From: Ruminococcus sp.
GTDB taxonomy: Bacteria; Bacillota; Clostridia; Oscillospirales; Ruminococcaceae
Reading direction: 5' to 3'
DNA length: 44,532 bases
Assembly: GCA_021200415.1 (NCBI GenBank)
Contig: JAJQGO010000046.1
Span: 46,229-90,760, forward strand
The notes under the pieces are model-generated. The model made no database searches. It saw only the letters and a list, made by a program, of their open reading frames with translations, and was not told the origin of the DNA. Made by a program: the position numbers and the translations under genes. Below are positions 24,062 through 32,135 of the stretch, piece after piece. The stretch's first letter is position 1. The number at the start of each line of letters is the position of its first letter.

Positions 24062-24078
24062 AAAGTGACTCCTTTTCA

Positions 24079-24111
24079 AAAAATTAAGCCCTATGATCAA
24101 TGTCATAGGGC
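24079..24111 (-). terminator. Hairpin with U-rich tail between secG and rnr
   Basis: GCCCTATGA / TCATAGGGC (24088-24111) followed on the minus strand by TTAATTTTTT. It could end part of the secG transcript and lower rnr expression. Confidence 0.65.
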
Positions 24112-24118
24112 ACACAGG

Positions 24119-24379
24119 TTAATTTTCGGTAAAAAGTGGAATAAGATTCACAGCTAAGGTGACAACAAAAAGGATAATGCCAAGGGTTCTGGTAATCTTG
24201 TTAAGAATAGCTTCCTTTGTTCTGCCCTCGTTTTTACCGTAAAATGATTCTGTACTTGCGCCTGTGAGTGCGGCAGTCATGCTGTCCTGCGACTTCTGAT
24301 CCTGCATCAGACAAATAACAATAATTGCAAGACAAATTGCGAGGAGAACAGCTCCTCCGACGATTTCGAGTGTACTCAT
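24119..24379 (-). CDS. secG: Preprotein translocase subunit SecG
   Basis: 86 residues with two membrane helices (VGGAVLLAICLAIIVICLM and TLGIILFVVTLAVNLI) connected by the conserved loop MQDQKSQDSMTAALTGASTE. SecG assists SecYE in protein export. CGGAGGC precedes the ATG. It has a good promoter upstream and precedes rnr, a synteny conserved in Firmicutes. Confidence 0.93.
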   Translation of the reverse strand: MSTLEIVGGAVLLAICLAIIVICLMQDQKSQDSMTAALTGASTESFYGKNEGRTKEAILNKITRTLGIILFVVTLAVNLIPLFTEN

Positions 24380-24442
24380 GAATAATGCCTCCGTTAAGTA
24401 TAGTAATTGCAGCGAACTGACTTATATTAAGTATTCTTGTTT

Positions 24443-24471
24443 ATTATATCATAAACAAATCCGGATTGCAA
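24443..24471 (-). promoter_or_regulatory. Sigma-A promoter of secG-rnr
   Basis: Minus-strand TTGCAA (24466-24471), 17-bp spacer, TATAAT (24443-24448). Confidence 0.75.
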
Positions 24472-24514
24472 GAGGTTTTCAGAAAAATCTGCGACAAAAA
24501 ATTACATAAAATTT

Positions 24515-24544
24515 GTTATATTCGTACAACCTCCCGCATAGAAT
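24515..24544 (+). promoter_or_regulatory. Sigma-E-like sporulation promoter of yabP
   Basis: GTTATATT (24515-24522) and CATAGAAT (24537-24544) are separated by 14 bp. This matches the mother-cell sigma-E pattern known from Bacillus (kmATATT, N14-15, CATACAnT). No comparable sigma-A pair is present here. Downstream, 24551-24595 can fold into an AGGCA/TGCCT stem-loop. Confidence 0.65.
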
Positions 24545-24630
24545 TGTACAAGGCAGTATGGACGGCACAGCACAGAAATTGTACGGTGCTGCCTAAAATC
24601 TGACGCTGAATAAAACGGAGGGATAATATT

Positions 24631-24912
24631 ATGATGCAGGAAAAGGCGGTCAAGCCAAACCACAATCTGATTCTGGAGAACAGGAAAAGTCTGAGCATAT
24701 CGGGCATAACCGATGTGGACAGCTTCGATGAGAAGGCAATTTGCCTCTACACGCAGCTGGGCGAGCTGACCATTCAGGGGAAGGAGCTTCACATTGACGC
24801 CATGAGCGTGGAAACAGGCGATATGACGGTTACAGGGGATATATGGGCGATTGTCTACGGGGATAAGGACAGACGCGGCCCTCTTTCGGCTTTGGGGAAG
24901 CTATTCAGATGA
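24631..24912 (+). CDS. yabP: Sporulation protein YabP
   Basis: 93 residues of the YabP/YqfC family, small sporulation proteins made in the mother cell and needed for normal spore formation in Bacillus. The family pattern is visible: NHNLILENRKSLSISGITDVDSF, QLGELTIQGKELHI, and ETGDMTVTGDIWAIVYG. GGAGGG lies 8 bp before the ATG at 24631; the adjacent ATG at 24634 is an alternative. Its stop overlaps the yabQ start (ATGA). The preceding promoter has a sigma-E form. Confidence 0.92.
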   Translation: MMQEKAVKPNHNLILENRKSLSISGITDVDSFDEKAICLYTQLGELTIQGKELHIDAMSVETGDMTVTGDIWAIVYGDKDRRGPLSALGKLFR

Positions 24913-25427
24913 ATATTCCGGAAACCTTTTTCACCGTTCATGAGCAGCTGCTCCTGTTCGGAATATCATGCCTCTTCGGGGCGGCGCTGGGAGTTTTTTA
25001 CGATGTATTCCGGACTCTGCGGATAATCCTCCCCCATAACACCTGCCTCGTGATTATCGAGGACGTTCTCTTCATGTCGGCATACGGGATTTTCATTATG
25101 CTGTTCACCTCCGCCGCGGCCCGTGGAGAATTTCGGGTCTATTACATAATCGGAAACCTATTGGGATTTATAGTTTACTTTTTTACCGTCGGAAGTGCGG
25201 TAATCGCAGCAATGAGGAAAATTTTCAGGGTGCTGTTTGGCATCCTCATGTCTATTATCCGCCCATTTCAACGAACTTATGTATTTTTGCGTGAAAAAGC
25301 GAGCAGAAAATTTGTGGGAAATTCCAAAGTTTTAGTAAAGAATGCTAAAAATATGAAAATAGTATTGCTAAAGCCCCTCCGAATGATGTATAATAAAAGG
25401 GACAATAAAAAGAAAGAATGTGAATGA
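24909..25427 (+). CDS. yabQ: Spore cortex biosynthesis protein YabQ
   Basis: 172 residues. The N-terminal ~110 residues hold about four membrane helices starting with QLLLFGISCLFGAALGVFYDVFRTLRI, the YabQ family signature; the C-terminal part is basic and cytoplasmic. YabQ localises to the forespore outer membrane and is needed for cortex formation in Bacillus. It overlaps yabP by 4 bp (ATGA) and divIC by 8 bp, which indicates translational coupling. The last ~60 bp contain a vegetative-type promoter. Confidence 0.9.
   Translation: MNIPETFFTVHEQLLLFGISCLFGAALGVFYDVFRTLRIILPHNTCLVIIEDVLFMSAYGIFIMLFTSAAARGEFRVYYIIGNLLGFIVYFFTVGSAVIAAMRKIFRVLFGILMSIIRPFQRTYVFLREKASRKFVGNSKVLVKNAKNMKIVLLKPLRMMYNKRDNKKKECE
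25365..25394 (+). promoter_or_regulatory. Internal sigma-A-like promoter ahead of divIC
   Basis: TTGCTA (25365-25370), 18-bp spacer, TATAAT (25389-25394), inside the 3' end of yabQ. It would allow divIC and yabR to be expressed during vegetative growth independently of the sporulation promoter. Confidence 0.6.
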
Positions 25428-25740
25428 ATTGTCGAGAAGAGTGAAACACAAACAAAAGAAAAAGAGACTGTTCAACAGAGGGCTTGTGCGGATTGCGTCA
25501 GTAGCGCTCGTCATCGGCTGCGCGGCTCTTATTATTTCTACCGAAAAGGACTGCGCCGAAAAGGAAGAGCAGCTTGTCTCCATTCAGGAGCAGATAGATG
25601 CGTATGAAGCCGAAAATATGGAGCTTGAGCGTGTTCTGGAAAGCGACGATTTGTCCGATTATATGGAGAAAATTGCAATTGAGGAAAGAGGCTACGCTTA
25701 TCCCGACGAGCGGAGATTTTACGACACGTCAAGGGATTAA
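25420..25740 (+). CDS. divIC: Septum formation initiator DivIC/FtsB-like
   Basis: 106 residues: a basic cytoplasmic N-terminus (RRVKHKQKKKRLF), one membrane helix (RIASVALVIGCAALIIS) and an extracytoplasmic coiled coil (EEQLVSIQEQIDAYEAENMELERVLE), ending with EKIAIEERGYAYPDERRFYD, the usual DivIC/FtsB tail. It is part of the divisome with FtsL and DivIB. The start is GTG at 25420, overlapping the yabQ end; an in-frame TTG at 25429 is also possible, as the ribosome binding site is weak (AAAGAA). Confidence 0.9.
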   Translation: MNELSRRVKHKQKKKRLFNRGLVRIASVALVIGCAALIISTEKDCAEKEEQLVSIQEQIDAYEAENMELERVLESDDLSDYMEKIAIEERGYAYPDERRFYDTSRD

Positions 25741-25764
25741 TTTCAGGAGGAGTATTATATAAAT

Positions 25765-26199
25765 ATGCAGCAGCTGGAAATCGGAAAAATTTATGAAGGA
25801 AAAGTTAAGGGAATCACGCAGTACGGCGCTTTCATTGATATAAACGGCGGCGGTACGGGTATGGTACATATTTCGGAAATCTCCAATACCTTTGTCAAGG
25901 AAATCAGAGATCATCTGACTGAGAATCAGGAGGTCAGGGTCAAGGTTATCGGTATCAACGAGGCGGGCAAGGTCAGCCTCTCCATAAAAAGAGCCGTGGA
26001 GAACCCTGAGCCTCAGCAGAAGCCGAGAAGAAACGATTCCCACAGATCCCGCGGAACTGTTTGGGAGCCTAAAAAGCAGACGCCCATGAGCGAGCTTTCC
26101 TTTGAGGATATGCTTTCACGCTTCAAGCAGAACAGCGAGGAACGTATGTGCGACCTCAAGCGCAGCACCGACAGAAAAAACGGCACAAGAAGAAAATGA
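25765..26199 (+). CDS. yabR: S1 domain RNA-binding protein YabR
   Basis: 144 residues. Residues 1-75 are a single S1 domain (EGKVKGITQYGAFIDINGGGTGMVHISEIS, KVKVIGINEAGKVSLSIKR). The C-terminal half is basic and low in complexity except for SELSFEDMLSRFKQNSEERM, a short conserved tail of YabR/CvfD proteins. Such proteins associate with ribosomes or RNA. Location after divIC matches Bacillus (yabP-yabQ-divIC-yabR). AGGAGG precedes the start. Confidence 0.88.
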   Translation: MQQLEIGKIYEGKVKGITQYGAFIDINGGGTGMVHISEISNTFVKEIRDHLTENQEVRVKVIGINEAGKVSLSIKRAVENPEPQQKPRRNDSHRSRGTVWEPKKQTPMSELSFEDMLSRFKQNSEERMCDLKRSTDRKNGTRRK

Positions 26200-26200
26200 A

Positions 26201-26230
26201 AATCCGTCCCTCAGGGGACGGATTTTTTTG
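26201..26230. terminator. Bidirectional intrinsic terminator
   Basis: Perfect AATCCGTCCC / GGGACGGATT stem with a 4-base loop; T-run on the plus side and A-rich on the other. It ends yabR and the long minus-strand glycan operon. Confidence 0.9.
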
Positions 26231-26232
26231 CT

Positions 26233-27648
26233 TTATTTTTTCTTTGACAGCATTTTTTTCGCCTTTTTCAGCATTGCTTTTATAAGTCCGCGGTTCAGAA
26301 CGCAGAACGCTGCTATTCCGATTACGCAGTTCACACAGTTGAGTATGAAATTCCGCTGGAAGCACAGGAAGCACATAACTCCCAATGCAATAATTATTAC
26401 AATCATGTATTTATGGTCATATTTCATCTTAACTGATTTACGCAGATTTATCATTCTGTAAACATAAAGTACAGCATAGCTTACAAGAGTTGAAATAGAT
26501 CCTGCGTACAAGCCTATCCAGTGAATCAGCGAAATGTTTATGGCAAGATTGCAGATTGCCGCCACAATTGTAGTTATGCCAACGCTTTTTGTGGCCTTCT
26601 GAGCAACGTAAATTCCGCCGAGATAGGCTGAAAGGCTGTAGAAAAACATTCCCATAAAGAGAATCGGTATCTGATTATATGCCTCGTCATAGTCGCCCCT
26701 TATGAGTATCATGAACAGAAGCGGCGTGAAGCCTATGAGAAGCCCCATGAAGCCTGCCATGACGTTGAACACAACCTTGAACATAGACGAATAGTAGGCG
26801 TCCGCGTCATCGTCCTTTGAGGCAATAGAGGCGCTCTCCTGCCATGCCATTGTAAAGGTACTCTGCGCAACAGTCAGCATCTGCGGAATTTTAGTTGCCG
26901 CCGAGTATACGGCATTCGCCGCAACGCCCATTACCGAGGTTATAACAAATCTGTCCGAAAGATTTACAACCCACATTGACATACTGTTCGGCACCATCGG
27001 CCATGAATACTTCAGAAGCTCCTTCAGCTCCGCCTTGCTGACGCACTTTAAATCTATGCATCGGTAAAGCTTCGACTTGATGACAAGGAATACAAACGAC
27101 GCAATGGACGATATTGCAAGGGCAATTACAGCTCCCTCAAGACCTGTATCAAAGAACATTACCAGAATCACGTCAAAGACTATCTTGCCCACGCCGTTGA
27201 CTATGGCGCTTATGGAATACCCCAGATTGTCGTTAAGTCCTCTTGCGACCTGCCGGACAGCCTGCGCGAGAATATCCGCAAAGAAGTACACGCAGATCCA
27301 TATCCTCATGACAAAGGACAGGCTGTACAGGCAGAAGAACATGATTATCAGCGCAATTATTGACGTAGGAATAATAAATACAAAGATATTCGTGATTATG
27401 CTTTTTACTTCCTTTTCTTTCCCTCGTACATCTATGAGAAAGCGAAATGCCGCAGTCTGAATTTGCAGTGTTGCGGCAGGCAGAATAAGCGATACTAAGT
27501 TTACTATGAGGTCATACGTTCCGTATTCCGCCTTTGTAAGGCAGCCTGTAAGTATCGGCAGAGTTATCATTACTGCCAGCTTCGGGAGGAATGTTCCCAA
27601 GGAGAGAACAGCCGTATTTTTTACAAGCTTTTCACCTCTGCTGCTCAA
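26233..27648 (-). CDS. wzx: Oligosaccharide-unit flippase (Wzx/MATE-like)
   Basis: 471 residues with about 12-14 membrane helices and the polysaccharide-biosynthesis (MurJ/Wzx, MOP superfamily) pattern: an N-terminal KNTAVLSLGTFLPKLAVMI and TKAEYGTYDLIVNLVSL, then YSWPMVPNSMSMWVVNLSDR in the middle. It should flip lipid-linked repeat units to the outer face of the membrane. The start is TTG at 27648, overlapping the previous stop (TTGA), with GGAGG nine bases upstream. It is the last gene of the glycan operon, followed by the terminator at 26201. Confidence 0.9.
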   Translation of the reverse strand: MSSRGEKLVKNTAVLSLGTFLPKLAVMITLPILTGCLTKAEYGTYDLIVNLVSLILPAATLQIQTAAFRFLIDVRGKEKEVKSIITNIFVFIIPTSIIALIIMFFCLYSLSFVMRIWICVYFFADILAQAVRQVARGLNDNLGYSISAIVNGVGKIVFDVILVMFFDTGLEGAVIALAISSIASFVFLVIKSKLYRCIDLKCVSKAELKELLKYSWPMVPNSMSMWVVNLSDRFVITSVMGVAANAVYSAATKIPQMLTVAQSTFTMAWQESASIASKDDDADAYYSSMFKVVFNVMAGFMGLLIGFTPLLFMILIRGDYDEAYNQIPILFMGMFFYSLSAYLGGIYVAQKATKSVGITTIVAAICNLAINISLIHWIGLYAGSISTLVSYAVLYVYRMINLRKSVKMKYDHKYMIVIIIALGVMCFLCFQRNFILNCVNCVIGIAAFCVLNRGLIKAMLKKAKKMLSKKK

Positions 27649-28754
27649 CTTTTCTCGCCTCCCTTTTCCTGACAGATAAGTTTTATAGTTTCCATTGATT
27701 TTTCACGCATGGCGGCAAGTCTTTTCTTTACCTCGCCGTAGCTGACAGGCGGCTGCTCCGTCATTTCGCCGCTGAACAGGCGATTTTCAACGCCCAGCTC
27801 CTCCGCGAGGCTTCTGAGACGTGTTGTGCGTCCCGACAGCGGAGCTTCGGTCATGTACAGCTCCTTTTCAAATTGCAGCGAGAAACAGGCTGCGTGAAAT
27901 GAACCTGTTATAACAAATTTCGCGTGATATATGTAGTTCAGAAATTCCTCCGGCGAAAGTGTCGTAAGACGCTTGAAGCCCTTTTCGGAGGACGCTCCCT
28001 TTGCGCAGTAGAACACCTGACATCCGTATTTATTCTTTAACTCGTTCACAAACGCAAGCGTCTGCGGAGTTTTTTTGAACAGATACAGGAATATATAATC
28101 GCCCGAGCATGGCTTCTCGCCTGCAAAGCGTTTCCAGTAGTCACTGTCAAGGAGAAGCGTCGGGTCAATATCGGTTCTTACGGCACTTCGGCTGCCCGCG
28201 TCAAGCTCTCCCACAAGAAAATCACTCAGCGGCTGCTCCCTGACGCTTATAACGCTGTATCGCTCAAGAGCCTTGAGATTTCTGCTCCCTTCGCCCATTT
28301 CCAGTGCCGCAGAGCCTGTGCTTGCCGCATAGGAGCATAGCTTTTTTCCCTCGTCGGCAAAGCTGAGGAAGTAATTCTCATCGCCGTGTGTTATTTCGAG
28401 ATTCCACACCTGATCGCTGCCCGCAACGAAGCAGTCGTATTTGAAATTTGCCTGTGAGATATTCTCCTTATTGTACGTCACGGAGCTTATCCTGCAATAT
28501 TTCCTTTCAAATTCCTTGAAGCGCTCCATTCTCTTTTTATATGAGCTGTAAAGCAGAACGGCTCTTATTTTATTTTTTATGCCCTTTTTCTCGAACAGTC
28601 CCTTTGCCGTATGCTCACGGGTAATATAGGGATTGTCATAGGAAATAGTTTCGCAGTCCGCTCCCTGCCCCTCCATAACCCTTTGCAGGGCATGAATCTG
28701 AAGCGCAGCTCCGTAATTGCTTGTGCCGGTGATGGTTACTATTCCGATTTTCAT
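27645..28754 (-). CDS. Polysaccharide pyruvyltransferase family protein
   Basis: 369 residues. The N-terminus MKIGIVTITGTSNYGAALQIHALQ is the signature of the CsaB/WcaK pyruvyltransferase family in glycan clusters, and YDCFVAGSDQVWNLEIT, YAASTGSA and FVITGSFHAACFSLQF are the other conserved blocks (nucleotide/phosphoenolpyruvate-binding GT-B-like fold). It would transfer a pyruvate ketal from phosphoenolpyruvate to a sugar of the repeat unit, adding negative charge. Start ATG overlaps the preceding TAA by one base (TAATG). A ferredoxin/FrhB pair, which often accompanies this family, is encoded at 39598-40875. Confidence 0.9.
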   Translation of the reverse strand: MKIGIVTITGTSNYGAALQIHALQRVMEGQGADCETISYDNPYITREHTAKGLFEKKGIKNKIRAVLLYSSYKKRMERFKEFERKYCRISSVTYNKENISQANFKYDCFVAGSDQVWNLEITHGDENYFLSFADEGKKLCSYAASTGSAALEMGEGSRNLKALERYSVISVREQPLSDFLVGELDAGSRSAVRTDIDPTLLLDSDYWKRFAGEKPCSGDYIFLYLFKKTPQTLAFVNELKNKYGCQVFYCAKGASSEKGFKRLTTLSPEEFLNYIYHAKFVITGSFHAACFSLQFEKELYMTEAPLSGRTTRLRSLAEELGVENRLFSGEMTEQPPVSYGEVKKRLAAMREKSMETIKLICQEKGGEKS

Positions 28755-30100
28755 TATAATGTCAGCCTCACTTTCCTGCGCCGCCTCGGCTTCAGCATAG
28801 CCTCCGCCTGTGTTAATTCATCGACCTCGAACAGCTCGTCATGACACAAAAGGACGAACACTATGAGATACGGATACCTGTAGAATGCAAACTCAACGGA
28901 GCAAAGTATCAGGAACAGAAATGATGCCGCAATGAGCATTTTGTACATGGGATTATCCTGAACTTTTTTCGCTCTGCTGCCTATCATGAACAAAGCAACG
29001 GCAAAGAGAATCAATCCGATTATGCCGCCTCTGTACATAGTTTCGAGAAGTATGTTGTGGGTGTGATTTATTCCGAGCTTTGCTTCGGAAACAGTCTGTG
29101 GTTCATATCCGTAGCCGAAAAGCAGAGCGCGGTTAATGTAGCTCAGCGCAGTCTGCCAGATATATTCACGTCCTGTGAGAGTTGCGCTTTTGTTTAAATA
29201 AAGCTCGATATATTCGCCGAAATACTGGAAAATGAGCTTGACTGACATGAGATAGCTGAACAGTGCCGCAAGCAGCCAGCTGACGTTGAACAGCGAAAAC
29301 CGGTGCTTTTTTGTAAGCCGCGGCGTTTTTGTTCTTTTGTTGAAAATGCCGAAAATCAATATAAATACCGCAGTTATAGAAAGTCCCACCATTGCCATAA
29401 CCGACCATACGTACACATATGCCCCGACTGTTGATATGGTGAACACTATTGCCCATAGCTTCATTATGCTGCTGCTGTCGAATTTGTAGTAGTACACCCA
29501 GACAAGAATCAGCACGGGCCATACCCAGTAGAAGGTTGCGTTATCCTCCGCAAGCAGATAATATGTGCTTATATCCAGACCTCTCGTGCTTACGCCTGAA
29601 TATATGCCGCCCGAATGGCCGAACAGAAACATGGTAATCTCATTGAGAAAGCACATGAACGAGCCGACCGCCACGAAGCAGCCCATGTATCTTTTGGGAT
29701 TGCGTGATAAGCCTATATCCGAGAGCAGAATTATTCCCACCGTCGACGCAAAGGCGTTCATGGCAGAATTCATATCAACGCTCCTGCCCACCGCCTTATT
29801 GATGACGGTCGAGCCTATAAGACACCACGAAAACGTCAGCACAAGGAATACTACAGCCAGTGACGGACAGTAGCTTCTCTTCGATTTCAGAATCAGCCTG
29901 TTTGCCGCGGAAACGACAGTGAACACGACTATGCCGCCAAGTATGCAGATAATCACAAGGGACATCAGCTTATAGAGAGATGCTCCCACGACATAGTATC
30001 CGGGTCTGAAATAAAAGAAAAGAATTACGATATATATTAAGGTTTCAAGCGAAAATGCAAGTCCGTGCTGACTTGCAATGCCGCCTTTAGCAATTTTCAA
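28754..30100 (-). CDS. O-antigen ligase/polymerase-like membrane protein (Wzy candidate)
   Basis: About 448 residues with ~11 membrane helices; the C-terminal TLTGREYIWQTALSYINRALLFGYGYE followed by a periplasmic-side loop with AKLGINHTHNILLETMYRGGIIG is the Wzy_C/WaaL signature (His-x-His within NHTHN). It should polymerise repeat units or ligate the glycan to its acceptor. I place the start at TTG 30100 with GGTGGAG just before it; the open frame extends to 30202 but that part overlaps the preceding glycosyltransferase and has no membrane character. The overlap is then 14 bp. A lone Wzy candidate in the operon supports polymerase rather than ligase. Confidence 0.8.
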   Translation of the reverse strand: MKIAKGGIASQHGLAFSLETLIYIVILFFYFRPGYYVVGASLYKLMSLVIICILGGIVVFTVVSAANRLILKSKRSYCPSLAVVFLVLTFSWCLIGSTVINKAVGRSVDMNSAMNAFASTVGIILLSDIGLSRNPKRYMGCFVAVGSFMCFLNEITMFLFGHSGGIYSGVSTRGLDISTYYLLAEDNATFYWVWPVLILVWVYYYKFDSSSIMKLWAIVFTISTVGAYVYVWSVMAMVGLSITAVFILIFGIFNKRTKTPRLTKKHRFSLFNVSWLLAALFSYLMSVKLIFQYFGEYIELYLNKSATLTGREYIWQTALSYINRALLFGYGYEPQTVSEAKLGINHTHNILLETMYRGGIIGLILFAVALFMIGSRAKKVQDNPMYKMLIAASFLFLILCSVEFAFYRYPYLIVFVLLCHDELFEVDELTQAEAMLKPRRRRKVRLTL

Positions 30101-31223
30101 ACAGCTCCACCAACCTTTTCGACACATTTTCGGCGGAAAACAGCTCCGATGCCTTTTCCGAGATTTTATGCGGGTCATACGTGCTGCGGCGGCTGTAGAC
30201 AAGCTTCATAGCCTCCGCCAGTGAATCAACATCCTCCGCTTTAAAAAGCAGACCGTTTGAATCGTTGAAATAATTATAAATCGGGTTGTCGTCAGCTCCG
30301 ATACACGGAACTCCCGTCACCCAGCCCTCAATAAAGGGAACACAAAATGTTTCGAGATTGCTTGCGGAAACGTAGCAGCCGCTATTTCTCAAATTCTCCG
30401 CAACCTTTTCTCGTGAAAGAAAGCCTGTCATTTCAATCTGCTCGCTCATGCCGAGTGATTTTACGAGATTTTTCAGCTCCCTCTCCATTACGCCGCCGCC
30501 CATGATTTGCAGTCTGACATTTTTATTGCCCTTGAAAGCCTTTGTGAACGCCTCTGCAATCATGTCAAAACGCTTGACAGGCACAAGTCTGCCGATTGCC
30601 GTGAAAACGAAGGTTGAATCTTCGCCGACGGGAGTTTCCTTGCAGGCAAACTCGCTTGAAACCATATTCGGCACAACGTGAATATTTTTGTTCGTTTTGG
30701 TTATTTCACATACGCTTTTTTTGAGTCCCTCGCTGACGCAGATGAAGCAGTCAACGCTTTCAACAAGCTCCCTGAGGAAATCCTTTTGCTCCTGTGAGAT
30801 GGTTTTGTTCTGCACCGCCGTGAAATGCTCGGTTATGGCAATTTTGCAGCCCAAGCCCCTGAGATAGGTCAGCAGCTCACGGTTTATGGTGAGAAGCGGA
30901 AAATGTATATGCACCAGATCGGGGACGCCCTTTTCCGCAATGGCTGTGTTTATCGCTTTTTCCAGACCGGACGCTTTTATTTTTCGCTGAAGTGCCTTTG
31001 GCAGCCCCTTTGCAGGGAACTGACTTCCGTATATCTCAACTCCGCTTCTGCTCGTCCTGACAGGCTTTGCGCTGCGGACAACCTTAATTGAGCGGTTATC
31101 GCTGTATGTGTAGATTACCTTGTTTCCGGCAGCGGAAAGGGCAGCTGCCTGATCCAGCTCAACGCTGCCAATCATACCTGTTTTCTGCTCGGGTAAGGCT
31201 CTGCCGACAGATAAAATATACAT
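30087..31223 (-). CDS. GT4-family glycosyltransferase
   Basis: About 378 residues, GT-B fold. The start is set at 31223 (MYILSVGRALPEQKTGM) with AGGAG upstream; the frame is open to 31256. Conserved GT4 blocks: FTAIGRLVPVKRFDMIAEAF, LQIMGGGVMERELKNLV, MTGFLSREKVAENL and the donor-binding YVSASNLETFCVPFIEGWVTG with E-x7-E spacing. It would add one sugar from a nucleotide donor on the cytoplasmic side to the lipid-linked unit. The 3' end overlaps the Wzy-like gene. It is the only clear glycosyltransferase besides the initiating transferase, so the repeat unit may be short or other transferases lie elsewhere. Confidence 0.88.
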   Translation of the reverse strand: MYILSVGRALPEQKTGMIGSVELDQAAALSAAGNKVIYTYSDNRSIKVVRSAKPVRTSRSGVEIYGSQFPAKGLPKALQRKIKASGLEKAINTAIAEKGVPDLVHIHFPLLTINRELLTYLRGLGCKIAITEHFTAVQNKTISQEQKDFLRELVESVDCFICVSEGLKKSVCEITKTNKNIHVVPNMVSSEFACKETPVGEDSTFVFTAIGRLVPVKRFDMIAEAFTKAFKGNKNVRLQIMGGGVMERELKNLVKSLGMSEQIEMTGFLSREKVAENLRNSGCYVSASNLETFCVPFIEGWVTGVPCIGADDNPIYNYFNDSNGLLFKAEDVDSLAEAMKLVYSRRSTYDPHKISEKASELFSAENVSKRLVELFENC

Positions 31224-31248
31224 TGTATCTCCTCGTACCTCCTTGAAA

Positions 31249-32124
31249 TCAATCAAATGCTTTGAATATCTCTGAAAGTGTCGCTTTCAGGTCATATTTC
31301 GGATGCCACGAAAATTCATTCTGAAATTTATTGCAGTCAAGCGCCGAATTCTGCCAATTTTCTGATTCGTTTGATATGGGGTCGGGAGCGCTGTATCCAA
31401 AGCTTCTGCCGACGCTGACAGCTTCGGCAGCTATATCAAGAAGCCTGTATGCTTCGTTTGTTCCAAGATTATACGCCTCCGCCCAGCCGCAGTCCGAAAG
31501 AGCGGCAGCAATGATTCCCGAAGCGGCATCTCTCACATCGAGAAAGCCGAAAAGCTGATTTCCGCCGCTGATGGTGATTTGCTCACCGTCCCTGACCTTC
31601 ATGGCGAATTTATTTGTTATGCGCTGATTGAAGCCGGCGCCGATAAGACTTGCCATTCGCAGGTTCGTGTGCCTGATTTTCCGACACACCGAATTAACAA
31701 AAAGCTCGGAAAAATATTTACCCACGGCGTATTTTGATTCCGTAATTATGGGGGAATCCTCATTTGCAGGCTCTCGCCTCTGCTGACTGTAAACGCTCTG
31801 GGAGGAGATATTTATCACAGCTCCCACGCCGTTGCCTGCCGCCTTCTCTATAACACGCTGTAAGAAAATAAGTCCCTCCGCGAAGCCCGCGTCGTCCGCG
31901 TTTCTGGGAAACGCGCAGTTTATGAGTACATCCGTATCCGAAAAATCGAAATCAGCCGCTTCACTGTTATCCACAGGGAAAATATTTTCCGACCGAATAA
32001 ATGTGGTTCTCTCTCTTTCAAAGTCAAAGGTGAAGGCTGTTACTGTAATATCTTTAAATGCAGAAAGCTGCCTCAGCAGCTCTGTCCCAAGAAATCCCCC
32101 TGCACCTGTAATTGCTATCTCCAT
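31249..32124 (-). CDS. NAD(P)-dependent sugar epimerase/dehydratase (extended SDR)
   Basis: 291 residues. The Rossmann motif GAGGFLGTEL (residues ~7-16), the VINISSQSVY serine region and the catalytic YAVGK (Tyr and Lys) are present, matching the extended short-chain dehydrogenases that act on nucleotide sugars. The C-terminal half (GWAEAYNLGTNEAYRLLDIA) is typical of UDP/dTDP-sugar 4-epimerases or 4-ketoreductases. The substrate is not clear; a 4-keto reductase for the dTDP-sugar made by RfbB is one possibility. AGGAGA precedes the ATG. It follows the ATP-grasp gene by 11 bp. Confidence 0.85.
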   Translation of the reverse strand: MEIAITGAGGFLGTELLRQLSAFKDITVTAFTFDFERERTTFIRSENIFPVDNSEAADFDFSDTDVLINCAFPRNADDAGFAEGLIFLQRVIEKAAGNGVGAVINISSQSVYSQQRREPANEDSPIITESKYAVGKYFSELFVNSVCRKIRHTNLRMASLIGAGFNQRITNKFAMKVRDGEQITISGGNQLFGFLDVRDAASGIIAAALSDCGWAEAYNLGTNEAYRLLDIAAEAVSVGRSFGYSAPDPISNESENWQNSALDCNKFQNEFSWHPKYDLKATLSEIFKAFD

Positions 32125-32135
32125 CTATCTCTCTC

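Noticed and set aside
28754..30202. Longer Wzy frame starting at 30202
   Set aside because: The extra residues are Arg/Lys-rich, not membrane-like, and overlap the glycosyltransferase end by over 100 bp.
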